Translations under genes and position numbers: made by a program
Notes under the pieces: model-generated
What the model saw: only the letters and a program-made list of their open reading frames with translations
Database searches by the model: none
What the model was told of the DNA's origin: nothing
Origin: Chryseobacterium luquanense
GTDB lineage: Bacteria > Bacteroidota > Bacteroidia > Flavobacteriales > Weeksellaceae
Assembly (NCBI RefSeq): GCF_026460945.1
Contig: NZ_JAOVZV010000008.1
Coordinates: forward strand, 186,001-250,000
Length of the DNA stretch: 64,000 nt
Reading direction: 5' to 3'
Part shown: piece after piece, positions 42,237-49,287 of the stretch
Layout of the letters: each line of letters starts with the position of its first letter
How positions within the stretch are numbered: position 1 is the stretch's first letter

Positions 42237-43337
42237 TTATTGCAATATTTTTTTGTAAAGGCTCATTAATTGACTGGCAATTGGTTCATCATTAAACTTC
42301 TGAACAAACTCAAAACCCTTATCAGCACGACGTTTTCTTTCTGATTCATTATCCCAAAGAAATTTTATTTTTGATTGAATATCTAAATAATTATCAGGAT
42401 TTATGTAAACAGAATCTGATCCACCCGCTTCAGGAAGACAACTCGTATTGCCTGTAACAGCCACTGTTTTTGAGAAAAGTGCCTCTATCAAAGGAATTCC
42501 GAAGCCCTCAAAAAAGCTTGGATAAACAAAAATATCCGCTGATTTGTAAATGACTGCCAATTCATCCATTGCAACATTTTCTAAAAAATAAATCTGGTTC
42601 TCCATTTTATTTTTCTCAATAAAATGCTTTATTTTTTGAAAATACTTTGTTTTCTTTCCAACAACAACCAGAGGTATTGATGTGTCTTTTATTGCTTTAA
42701 CAATACTGAATAAATTTTTACGTTCTTCAATCGTTCCGACATTTAAAATAAACCGTTCAGGAAGATTAAATTTTTCTTTAGTTTTTTGTGAAAATTCCTC
42801 AGTTTGTTGTTCTTTAAAAGCTTTATGACAGCCTTGATAAATAACTTCAATTTTACTATCCGGAATTTTCAGATATTGAATAATATCTCTTTTGGTCTGC
42901 TCTGAAATGGCAATGATTTTATCTGCTGCATTTGCCGCTTTTTTGAATTTCCAAAAATGGATTTTTCTGTCAAAAAAAGAATAATATTGAGGATATCTTA
43001 CGAATATCAAATCGTGAATAGTAACGATTTTTTTGATGGGTTTCTTGTCCCATTTTAAAGGTAATTCACCCGATAATCCGTGAAAAATATCCGCATTTTC
43101 TTTCTGCGCATCTTTCCCCATTTTGAATTGGCGAGACATTGTTCCTTTTGAGGTTTCTAAAAAGATAACGTTGGAGCTTTCTAAAATATCAGATTCTCTT
43201 TCAGATTTGTTTTTATTAAGTAACAGGTATTGGTTTTCAGGATAATATTTAGATAAAATCCTGATTAAATCTCTCGAATAATTCCCTAATCCTGAAGTAT
43301 TATGAAAAAAACGTTTGGCATCAAATGCTATCTTCAT
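42237..43337 (-). CDS. Glycosyltransferase family 4 (GT-B)
   Basis: A 366-residue GT-B glycosyltransferase. The N-terminal acceptor domain starts MKIAFDAKRFFHNTSGLGNY; the C-terminal nucleotide-sugar domain has ILNVGTIEERKNL, VVVGKKTKYFQKI and the E-x7-E signature FFEGFGIPLIEALFSK with PEAGG after it. It probably adds a sugar (mannose-like) to a polysaccharide or glycolipid on the inner face of the membrane. Its start overlaps the GT32 gene by 17 bp; both follow dapD, suggesting one operon. Donor and acceptor are unknown. Confidence 0.85.
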   Translation of the reverse strand: MKIAFDAKRFFHNTSGLGNYSRDLIRILSKYYPENQYLLLNKNKSERESDILESSNVIFLETSKGTMSRQFKMGKDAQKENADIFHGLSGELPLKWDKKPIKKIVTIHDLIFVRYPQYYSFFDRKIHFWKFKKAANAADKIIAISEQTKRDIIQYLKIPDSKIEVIYQGCHKAFKEQQTEEFSQKTKEKFNLPERFILNVGTIEERKNLFSIVKAIKDTSIPLVVVGKKTKYFQKIKHFIEKNKMENQIYFLENVAMDELAVIYKSADIFVYPSFFEGFGIPLIEALFSKTVAVTGNTSCLPEAGGSDSVYINPDNYLDIQSKIKFLWDNESERKRRADKGFEFVQKFNDEPIASQLMSLYKKILQ

Positions 43338-43995
43338 TCTCAGGTTTTATAATGTTTTGGCTAAGCTGTTTTTTCTTCCAGTGTTCAGCTTTATCTTTAT
43401 ATAAAAAGAATTTTCCCAGCTTATATTTAAACTGCATATTATTATCATAATGCGGTCCCATAAAACGATGTGGAATGTTCGGATTTTCTCTTAAGCAGGC
43501 TTTGATTGCATCTGTGTAAACTGTTGGTCCTGTTGTTTTATGCACATTATGAGGATGTGGATTGTTTTTGATATTATCTAAAATCATCTCCAAAGTTCTC
43601 TGTAAAAATGGGTGTCCTGCAGCATAAGCAAGACCCCATTGTACATAATATGTTTGTGGAATTTCGTCCGTTACCAAAGCAACATCGTCTTCACGAATAA
43701 ACTTTTTAATTGGCTTATTAATTCCGCTATCTACATCTAAGTAAACACCACCTTTTTTATAAAGAATGGCATATCTGAAAAAATCTGCTTTGGCAGCTCC
43801 TATCGTCAATCTATTGTAAGCTTTCAGATATTCCGGTGGAAATTCATCTTGAAAGAATGCCTGAATTCTGTTATCATCATAAAAATGATATTCATACTCG
43901 GGATTTTTCTTAAGCATTCTTTTGATATGAAATTTCGTAAGCCAAGGAAGCTTATCGGTTTTAAACGTCTGAAAAATTTGTTTAGGAATTGCCAT
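43321..43995 (-). CDS. Glycosyltransferase family 32 (OCH1-like)
   Basis: A 224-residue GT-A type sugar transferase. The start ATG 43995 (MAIPKQIFQTFKTDKLPW) is chosen over TTG two codons upstream. Family blocks: IPKQIFQTFKT, YHFYDDNRIQAFF, KADFFRYAILYKKGGVYLDVDSG with the DXD metal motif (DVD), and HPFLQRTLEMIL. Such enzymes transfer mannose, galactose or similar from nucleotide sugars. It lies 11 bp after dapD and overlaps the GT4 gene, so the two transferases likely act on the same glycan. Confidence 0.87.
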   Translation of the reverse strand: MAIPKQIFQTFKTDKLPWLTKFHIKRMLKKNPEYEYHFYDDNRIQAFFQDEFPPEYLKAYNRLTIGAAKADFFRYAILYKKGGVYLDVDSGINKPIKKFIREDDVALVTDEIPQTYYVQWGLAYAAGHPFLQRTLEMILDNIKNNPHPHNVHKTTGPTVYTDAIKACLRENPNIPHRFMGPHYDNNMQFKYKLGKFFLYKDKAEHWKKKQLSQNIIKPENEDSI

Positions 43996-44006
43996 TTGCA
44001 AGAAAT

Positions 44007-44819
44007 TTAAACAGCTACATTATTTTCTCTTAAAGCATCATTAAGAGATGTTTTTTTATCTGTAGATTCTTTTCTCTGACCAATAATCAAAGCACAAGGA
44101 ACCTGATATTCTCCAGCTGGATATTGCTTGGTATAACTTCCAGGAATTACCACTGAACGAGCAGGAACTCTACCTTTGATTTCAATTGGAGTATCTCCTG
44201 TAACATCGATAATTTTAGTTGAAGCTGTTAGAACAACATTAGCTCCCAAAACTGCCTCTTTTTCTACGTGAACTCCTTCTACAACGATACATCTTGAACC
44301 AATAAAACAATCATCTTCAATAATTACCGGAGCAGCCTGAAGCGGCTCCAATACGCCACCGATTCCAACACCACCACTCAAATGAACGTTTTTACCAATT
44401 TGTGCACAACTACCAACTGTTGCCCAGGTATCAACCATCGTTCCTGAATCTACATAAGCGCCAATATTTACATAAGAAGGCATCAAAATAACTCCAGATG
44501 CAATATAGGCTCCTTCTCTTGCAATTGCATGTGGTACAACTCTCACCCCTTTTTCAGCATAGTTTCTCTTCAAAGGCATTTTATCATGAAATTCAAACGG
44601 GCCTACCTCGATAGTTTCCATTTTCTGGATAGGGAAATACATTACCACAGCTTTTTTTACCCATTCATTTACCTGCCATCCGTTTTCTGTAGGTTCTGCT
44701 GTACGAAGTTCACCTTTATCAACCAAAGAAATAACCTCTCTAATTGCCTTTTGGCTGTCTTCATTCTGCAATAATTCTCTGTTGTCCCAGATATTTTCAA
44801 TAGTTTGTTGTAACGACAT
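44007..44819 (-). CDS. dapD: 2,3,4,5-tetrahydropyridine-2,6-dicarboxylate N-succinyltransferase
   Basis: A 270-residue left-handed beta-helix acyltransferase of the succinylase branch of lysine/diaminopimelate synthesis. Signatures: VRVVPHAIAREGAYIASGVI, MPSYVNIGAYVDSGTMVDTW, GGVGIGGVLEPLQAAPVIIE, CFIGSRCIVVEGVHV (hexapeptide repeats through about 100-230). Standard length. First gene of a probable operon with two glycosyltransferases. Confidence 0.96.
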   Translation of the reverse strand: MSLQQTIENIWDNRELLQNEDSQKAIREVISLVDKGELRTAEPTENGWQVNEWVKKAVVMYFPIQKMETIEVGPFEFHDKMPLKRNYAEKGVRVVPHAIAREGAYIASGVILMPSYVNIGAYVDSGTMVDTWATVGSCAQIGKNVHLSGGVGIGGVLEPLQAAPVIIEDDCFIGSRCIVVEGVHVEKEAVLGANVVLTASTKIIDVTGDTPIEIKGRVPARSVVIPGSYTKQYPAGEYQVPCALIIGQRKESTDKKTSLNDALRENNVAV

Positions 44820-44854
44820 AATACTGTTTAAAATTTATTTAAAAAATTCACTGC

Positions 44855-44862
44855 CAAATATA
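44855..44862 (-). promoter_or_regulatory. -7 promoter element (TATATTTG) for dapD
   Basis: Perfect TAnnTTTG on the minus strand, 35 bp before the dapD ATG; a TTTTG run 14 bp further upstream may serve as -33. Confidence 0.5.
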
Positions 44863-44928
44863 CAAAAAAGTTGTGCAAAAGTGATGATTTAGAATGGATG
44901 TAGATGATTAAAATTTCATTAAATATTC

Positions 44929-45531
44929 CTACAAAAATCTTCTTACTTTGGCTTTATATTGAAGATAATCTTTGCCGTGTTGATTTAATAAAAAATCTTC
45001 TTCCAATCTGATTTGAGTTTGAATTAAAATATTAGAAACAACAAAAAAGATAAGTGAAATTAAAGTAGGTAATGTGAAAAACAAACCTATTAAACTTAGT
45101 AGCATTCCAAAGAAAATAGGATTTCTTGAATATTTGAAAAGCCCAGTTGTTATTAATTCTGTCTTAAGTTCTTCATCAATTCCGATTCGCCAAGAATTTT
45201 TCATCTGAAACTGAGCAATCAAAACCCAAATTAAGCTTAAAACCATTAAACTCATTCCAAAATATTTAAAAATATTATTTCTTAATAAGCTGATATTAAA
45301 TTTTAAAGAAATATCTTGGGGGAAAATGAGCAGTAAAATCATATAAACGAAAAGTAGAAATAAAGCAATTTTAAAATACTTTCCGATCAATCCGTAAGCA
45401 GAATCATCTTTTGGCAGAACATTCGGATTTTTACCAATCCTTTTTGAAACGATAAAGCTTGTTCCAAAAAACGCTGTTAGAAAGAAAACAATAAAGAACA
45501 AAGGAGTGAAAACTCTGATAAAGTCTGTCAT
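44929..45531 (-). CDS. Isoprenylcysteine-methyltransferase/PEMT-like membrane protein
   Basis: A 200-residue membrane protein with four to five hydrophobic helices. The start ATG 45531 (MTDFIRVFTPLFFIVFFLTA) is preferred because an upstream TTG at 45549 lies inside the -7 promoter element. The C-terminal half has the ICMT/PEMT methyltransferase pattern: ELITTGLFKYSRNPIFFGML (RNP motif), then EEDFLLNQHGKDYLQYKAKVRRFL (in parts EEDFLLNQHG, YLQYKAKVRRFL), where the E and Y/R residues bind S-adenosylmethionine. Substrate unknown. Confidence 0.8.
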   Translation of the reverse strand: MTDFIRVFTPLFFIVFFLTAFFGTSFIVSKRIGKNPNVLPKDDSAYGLIGKYFKIALFLLFVYMILLLIFPQDISLKFNISLLRNNIFKYFGMSLMVLSLIWVLIAQFQMKNSWRIGIDEELKTELITTGLFKYSRNPIFFGMLLSLIGLFFTLPTLISLIFFVVSNILIQTQIRLEEDFLLNQHGKDYLQYKAKVRRFL

Positions 45532-45546
45532 AATTAATAATTTTGA

Positions 45547-45554
45547 CAAATGTA
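45547..45554 (-). promoter_or_regulatory. -7 promoter element (TACATTTG)
   Basis: Perfect TAnnTTTG on the minus strand, 15 bp before the ATG at 45531. It decides the start of that gene. Confidence 0.5.
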
Positions 45555-45587
45555 GAGTTCAATGAAATGCAATTCTATTGCAAAGTT

Positions 45588-46163
45588 TTACAAGACCCTT
45601 TGTGCATGAAGATAGGCTTTGTTCCAGTATTTTTCATTTAAAGAAGAAATGATGACACCTTTGGAAGTTGAAGCATGAATGAATTTTACTTCGCCATCAT
45701 TTTCAATCGTGTGAACAATTCCCACATGGGAAACCCGACTTCCGCCTGAAGTGGCAAAAAATAAAAGATCACCCGGTTTTACAGTTGCAATATCAATCGA
45801 TTTTCCTGAATCTGCCTGATCTGAAGATCTTCTTGGTAAATTAAAATTATTTTCCTGAAAAACTTTTACGGTAAATCCTGAACAATCGAAACCTGAAGAA
45901 GAGTTTCCTCCAAATTTATAAGGAGCTCCCAAATATCTTTCTGCATCCTTTAATAAGCTTTTTACAGAACCTGCAACTTTTCCGTCAAAATTAGAATCTA
46001 ATTTTCTTAAGTTTTCAGATTTAGACATTGTTTTGGAAGGTGTCTTTTTTGATTCAGCTACACCTTTTGAGCTTCCGCAAGATATAATTGTTGCAGATGT
46101 TATTGCTAAAACAGCCAGTCTTTTATATAATTTAATTTCCGAAAAACGCATTTTCTTATTCAT
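45588..46163 (-). CDS. NlpC/P60 (C40) peptidoglycan endopeptidase lipoprotein
   Basis: A 191-residue lipoprotein. A signal peptide ends in a lipobox (SATIISC, Cys29). The catalytic domain (about 68-191) shows the Cys-His-His triad: FDCSGFTVKVFQE, SHVGIVHTIEN and FIHASTSKG. It should cleave peptide stems of peptidoglycan at the outer membrane inner face. Similar to Spr/MepS. A TATATTTG promoter element lies 29 bp upstream. An internal ATG four codons on is an alternative start. Confidence 0.9.
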   Translation of the reverse strand: MNKKMRFSEIKLYKRLAVLAITSATIISCGSSKGVAESKKTPSKTMSKSENLRKLDSNFDGKVAGSVKSLLKDAERYLGAPYKFGGNSSSGFDCSGFTVKVFQENNFNLPRRSSDQADSGKSIDIATVKPGDLLFFATSGGSRVSHVGIVHTIENDGEVKFIHASTSKGVIISSLNEKYWNKAYLHAQRVL

Positions 46164-46192
46164 TTGAAAATCAATTAGATATTAATTCAATA

Positions 46193-46200
46193 CAAATATA
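46193..46200 (-). promoter_or_regulatory. -7 promoter element (TATATTTG) for the NlpC/P60 gene
   Basis: Perfect TAnnTTTG on the minus strand, 29 bp before the ATG at 46163. Confidence 0.5.
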
Positions 46201-46286
46201 AATTAAATATTTTAATTATACAATAACTATACTACAACTATACTTTAATTATATAATAAATATTATTTTAATTCATTTTTAATCTC

Positions 46287-46294
46287 TATATTTG
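46287..46294 (+). promoter_or_regulatory. -7 promoter element (TATATTTG)
   Basis: Perfect TAnnTTTG, 17 bp before the ATG at 46312. Confidence 0.5.
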
Positions 46295-46311
46295 AGCCTG
46301 TTTTAGAAAAT

Positions 46312-46962
46312 ATGGCGACTTACGAAAGTTTTATTAAGCTCAACGGAGCAATTGGAGATTTGGTTTTTTATAATCTGAATGGTAAAAATATTGTCCGGAA
46401 AAAAAGTGGATTTAATAAAACAGCCTACAAGAAAAGCCCGACTTATGAAAAGGTCAGACAAAACAGCTCAGAATTTGGGCACTGTTCGAAAGTTGGGAAA
46501 TTAATCCGTTCTGGTATTTCGAAATATATTGAGTTGGCGGAAGATGCCCTACTCTACCAGAGATTTGCAAGGACGATGACGGAAATTAAAGATTTAGATG
46601 CAGAACATGAAAAAGGAAACCGAAAGGTAATGTTTGGTTTAAAAACTAAAGAAGGAAAAATCATACTTCAAAACTTTGAACTGGGGAAATTTCAAAGTTT
46701 TAGACAGGATGCACATATTTTATTAGGTTTGTGGGATAAAAGCCTGCATTTAGATAAAGCAATTATCGCTGACGAAATTATGATTGTAAGTGTTAAAATA
46801 GATTTTGAAAATTTTCTCACGGAATCTTTTGAGGAAAAAATATTCTTACATGAAAATCAAAATGAAATGGTTTTTGAAAACCATTTTTCAGAGGAAGATG
46901 AAGTGCTTCATTTTGTTGTAGCAAAAAAAGATTCTCAGATTATAAAAATGGGATTTGTTTAA
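46312..46962 (+). CDS. Conserved-looking hypothetical protein, 216 aa
   Basis: No family recognised. The N-terminal ~90 residues are distinctive and basic (MATYESFIKLNGAIGDLVFY, NLNGKNIVRKKSGFNKTAYK, KSPTYEKVRQNSSEFGHCSK), a pattern I associate with short hypothetical proteins of Flavobacteriia; the C-terminal part is more variable and acidic. No signal peptide or membrane segment. It has its own promoter element and a strong terminator, so it is a single-gene unit. The small-residue, Lys-rich start might suggest nucleic-acid contact, but this is speculation. Confidence 0.7.
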   Translation: MATYESFIKLNGAIGDLVFYNLNGKNIVRKKSGFNKTAYKKSPTYEKVRQNSSEFGHCSKVGKLIRSGISKYIELAEDALLYQRFARTMTEIKDLDAEHEKGNRKVMFGLKTKEGKIILQNFELGKFQSFRQDAHILLGLWDKSLHLDKAIIADEIMIVSVKIDFENFLTESFEEKIFLHENQNEMVFENHFSEEDEVLHFVVAKKDSQIIKMGFV

Positions 46963-46967
46963 AATAA

Positions 46968-47002
46968 AAAATCGGCTGCAAACTTTGTTTACAGCCGATT
47001 TT
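46968..47002. terminator. Bidirectional terminator
   Basis: AAAATCGGCTG pairs with CAGCCGATTTT; after one mismatch AAAC pairs with GTTT around TTT. Between the convergent genes ending at 46962 and 47021. Confidence 0.85.
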
Positions 47003-47020
47003 AATTTATAATAGTTTTAT

Positions 47021-47398
47021 CTACTTCGTTTTGTCTTTTGCTCCAATCCAAGAACCGCTTTTTGAGGGAGTTGGAGAATCGTTTCTCCAGTTACCGTTAC
47101 CTTTTTTCTCAAGATTTAGTGTTCCCGAAAATTCTCCGTCTGCCGGTAAAACCAGTTCTGCTGTAAGTTGTCCCGATCTGTCTAAATTTCCTGAAATATT
47201 GTAGTTTACATTACTATTCTCATTATACATTGTTCCTGTCACTTTTCCGTCACTGGCAACTACAAATTTCCATAGACCTTTTTCTGTACCTTCGTAAGTA
47301 CCCGACCAAGTTCCGATATAGTCTGTAAGCGTTTCGTCATCTGAAGTACAACTGATAAGGCAGAAAGTTGTCAATAAAAGTAAAAAAAGTTTCTTCAT
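47021..47398 (-). CDS. Small lipoprotein of unknown function
   Basis: A 125-residue lipoprotein: signal peptide MKKLFLLLLTTFCLISC with the lipobox Cys at 17, followed by an acidic TSDDE export-type stretch and a beta-rich domain containing GTWSGTYEGTEKGLWKFVV and GSWIG repeats (strand-turn-strand, lipocalin-like or DUF-type). The acidic residues after the Cys resemble the surface lipoprotein export signal of Bacteroidetes, so it may be surface exposed. No family recognised. Confidence 0.7.
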   Translation of the reverse strand: MKKLFLLLLTTFCLISCTSDDETLTDYIGTWSGTYEGTEKGLWKFVVASDGKVTGTMYNENSNVNYNISGNLDRSGQLTAELVLPADGEFSGTLNLEKKGNGNWRNDSPTPSKSGSWIGAKDKTK

Positions 47399-47674
47399 AG
47401 TTTACAATAGTTTATGAAATAAGTTTATTTAGTCAATATATCTTTAAAAAAAGTCTTAAAATTTCAAGATAGTTTTTGAAATTGGTGCTATCTCTACATT
47501 TTTAGAATTGGGCAAATATATCAATTTAATTTTATAGTTTAATCTTTTAAGATGATATTTTAAGTAATTCGGAATAAATTTATTTTGAAACATTATTTTT
47601 CATAGCATATTTTTTTCTGCTCTCAAAAGACCTTGTTTAAAGGAAAACTATTTTTAATCTGTAACAAAATTGAA

Positions 47675-47721
47675 TTATGATTTGAATCATAAACGTTTGG
47701 TTAATATAAGATTTAGATTTG
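47675..47721 (+). promoter_or_regulatory. Crp/Fnr-type palindrome plus TAGATTTG promoter
   Basis: Perfect TTATGATTTGAATCATAA (47675-47692) and, 21 bp on, a perfect -7 element TAGATTTG (47714-47721). Predicted start near 47725 puts the palindrome centre at about -41.5, as at 5691-5737. Downstream on this strand is no gene, only a terminator at 47764-47797. Confidence 0.65.
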
Positions 47722-47724
47722 AGG

Positions 47725-47797
47725 CAATTAATAACCACAGAGATTTAGATTCAATTAAGTGTAAAAACCTTCCAGAATTGGAAGGTTTTGTTTTTTT
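47725..47797 (+). ncRNA. Candidate Crp/Fnr-controlled small RNA (~73 nt)
   Basis: Defined by a complete promoter with a Crp/Fnr-type palindrome (47675-47721) and an intrinsic terminator (stem AAAACCTTCCA 47764-47774 with TGGAAGGTTTT 47779-47789, then GTTTTTTT). Between them there is no start codon with a meaningful frame. The 5' part is unstructured A-rich RNA with a CAATTAA direct repeat (47725-47731 and 47752-47758), as in many base-pairing small RNAs. The layout recalls enterobacterial FnrS, an Fnr-activated sRNA, though no sequence similarity is claimed. Confidence 0.5.
47764..47797 (+). terminator. Intrinsic terminator with no coding gene upstream
   Basis: 11-bp stem, GAAT loop, then G and seven T. 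The nearest upstream plus-strand gene already has its own terminator at 46968-47002, so this one must end another transcript. Confidence 0.8.
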
Positions 47798-47836
47798 ATC
47801 TAAAAAATTTATTAATTTAAATTCATAAATAATATT

Positions 47837-47844
47837 TACATTTG
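47837..47844 (+). promoter_or_regulatory. -7 promoter element (TACATTTG) for tRNA-Ala
   Basis: Perfect TAnnTTTG, 16 bp before the first base of the tRNA. Confidence 0.6.
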
Positions 47845-47860
47845 TACCACTTCAAAATTT

Positions 47861-47934
47861 GGGGGATTAGCTCATCTGGCTAGAGCGTTAGACTGGCAGT
47901 CTAAAGGTGACGGGTTCGATCCCCGTATCCTCCA
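47861..47934 (+). tRNA. tRNA-Ala (anticodon GGC)
   Basis: 74-nt cloverleaf: acceptor GGGGGAT (47861-47867) pairs with ATCCTCC (47927-47933); the G3-U70 wobble identity element of alanine tRNAs is present. Anticodon stem TTAGA/TCTAA encloses the loop CTGGCAG, anticodon GGC. T arm contains GGTTCGATCCC-type sequence CGGGTTCGATCCCCG. CCA is not encoded. Single tRNA with its own promoter element. Confidence 0.95.
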
Positions 47935-48079
47935 CTTTTCAAAACCTAAGTCTTAATATTCTTTTTAGTAACTATAAATTACTTAATTAAGGCTATTTTT
48001 ATTGTTTTAATAAGAAATCTTTAATTGAAATTATTAATTTGTATTCATTTGAAAGAATTTTAAAATTGTAGTTAATTTT

Positions 48080-49120
48080 ATGTATTATTCCGAAATATTC
48101 TTCAGAAAAAGCACTTATGAAATTGAAGAAAAAGATATTATAGATTTCTTTGCTCAAAATCAAGAGGAAACATCTGTACTTGAATTTAAATCAGGTGATG
48201 TTGCTCTTGAAAAAATATATAGAGAAGTAACTGCACTACACAATTCACAAGGTGGCTTAATAATTATAGGTTCGCCTAGACCAACAAAAGATAAGAATGG
48301 AAAGGAAACATTTCAGGGCTCGTTAACAAGAAGTATTCATAGGCATAAAGATTGGTTATATCAAAAAATTTCAAGCAATATATCTCCAGTACCTACTGAA
48401 TTACGTATACACGATGTTTCAATTGAAAATGGAATAGTTCAAATAATTGATATTCCCAAAAGTAATAATCCGCCGCATCAATGTTTAAATGACGGAATTT
48501 ATTATTTGCGATTTGAAACAGAAACAAGATATGCTCCTCATGGTCTCGTAGAATCGTTTTTTAATAGAAGACAAGAACCTACGGTAGATTGTTTTATTCA
48601 AAGCAACATTATTACTAAACAAGACAAGAAACAGATACAAGTTACTCTCAAGATTATAATTAAATCTAAACTCCCATTAATAGGTCTTCATTATATAATT
48701 AATGTAGACAATGTTTACAAGGCTGAAGCTTTCGATGAAACAGTTGACGGATGGTATCCATTACGAACTATAGTAAGTAATAAAGGAATAAGATACTCTC
48801 GATCGGTGGATAAAAATAATATTGTACTTGTTGAAGGGGTCTCGTATGAAAGCGATTATTTATTATCTAATCTAAATGAACCATTATTAATATCTATATT
48901 AATTTGGAGTTCAAACATGAATTTGAAAAAGTTTTATTTTATTATTTCCCCTAACGATAATAAATATTATAAACTACCAATACATGATGATTCTAACCAT
49001 GAAGTCAACTTTGCTATTAATGAAATAGTTTCGAATGCTAAAAGTAGAAATGAAAATATTGATGAAAAAGGTTTTTTAAAATTAATAGCAAAACTTTATG
49101 AAAATAAAGTTCAATCTTAA
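48080..49120 (+). CDS. AlbA_2/Schlafen-type putative DNA-binding protein
   Basis: A 346-residue protein with an N-terminal AlbA_2/Schlafen domain (about 20-150): ETSVLEFKSG (the E.K type conserved start), YREVTALHNSQGGLIIIG (AxxN..GG.L..G hallmark) and DGIYYLRFETETRYA. The C-terminal half (about 155-346) matches no family I know and is A+T-rich. Schlafen/AlbA_2 domains bind nucleic acid, and some are nucleases or appear in defence and mobile islands. It sits 145 bp downstream of tRNA-Ala, a common integration site, but no integrase or duplicated tRNA end was seen. Confidence 0.75.
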   Translation: MYYSEIFFRKSTYEIEEKDIIDFFAQNQEETSVLEFKSGDVALEKIYREVTALHNSQGGLIIIGSPRPTKDKNGKETFQGSLTRSIHRHKDWLYQKISSNISPVPTELRIHDVSIENGIVQIIDIPKSNNPPHQCLNDGIYYLRFETETRYAPHGLVESFFNRRQEPTVDCFIQSNIITKQDKKQIQVTLKIIIKSKLPLIGLHYIINVDNVYKAEAFDETVDGWYPLRTIVSNKGIRYSRSVDKNNIVLVEGVSYESDYLLSNLNEPLLISILIWSSNMNLKKFYFIISPNDNKYYKLPIHDDSNHEVNFAINEIVSNAKSRNENIDEKGFLKLIAKLYENKVQS

Positions 49121-49222
49121 TTAAGGTAGATTAAATTTTACGTTTATTTAAAAGATATTATTCTTTAAATCTTTGGAACTAAAAGATTTTTATGTTCAAT
49201 AAGTTTTTATCAATTTTTTATT

Positions 49223-49251
49223 AAAAAACGTGCACTGTTTCCAGCACACGT
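49223..49251 (-). terminator. Terminator of the RND efflux operon
   Basis: ACGTGCA-CTG-TTTC-CAG-CACACGT: ACGTG/CACGT plus CTG/CAG with a 2-nt internal mismatch; minus-strand T-run follows (plus A-run 49223-49228). Confidence 0.75.
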
Positions 49252-49287
49252 CTTAACAAGATTGAATATATAATAACTAACTTTTCT

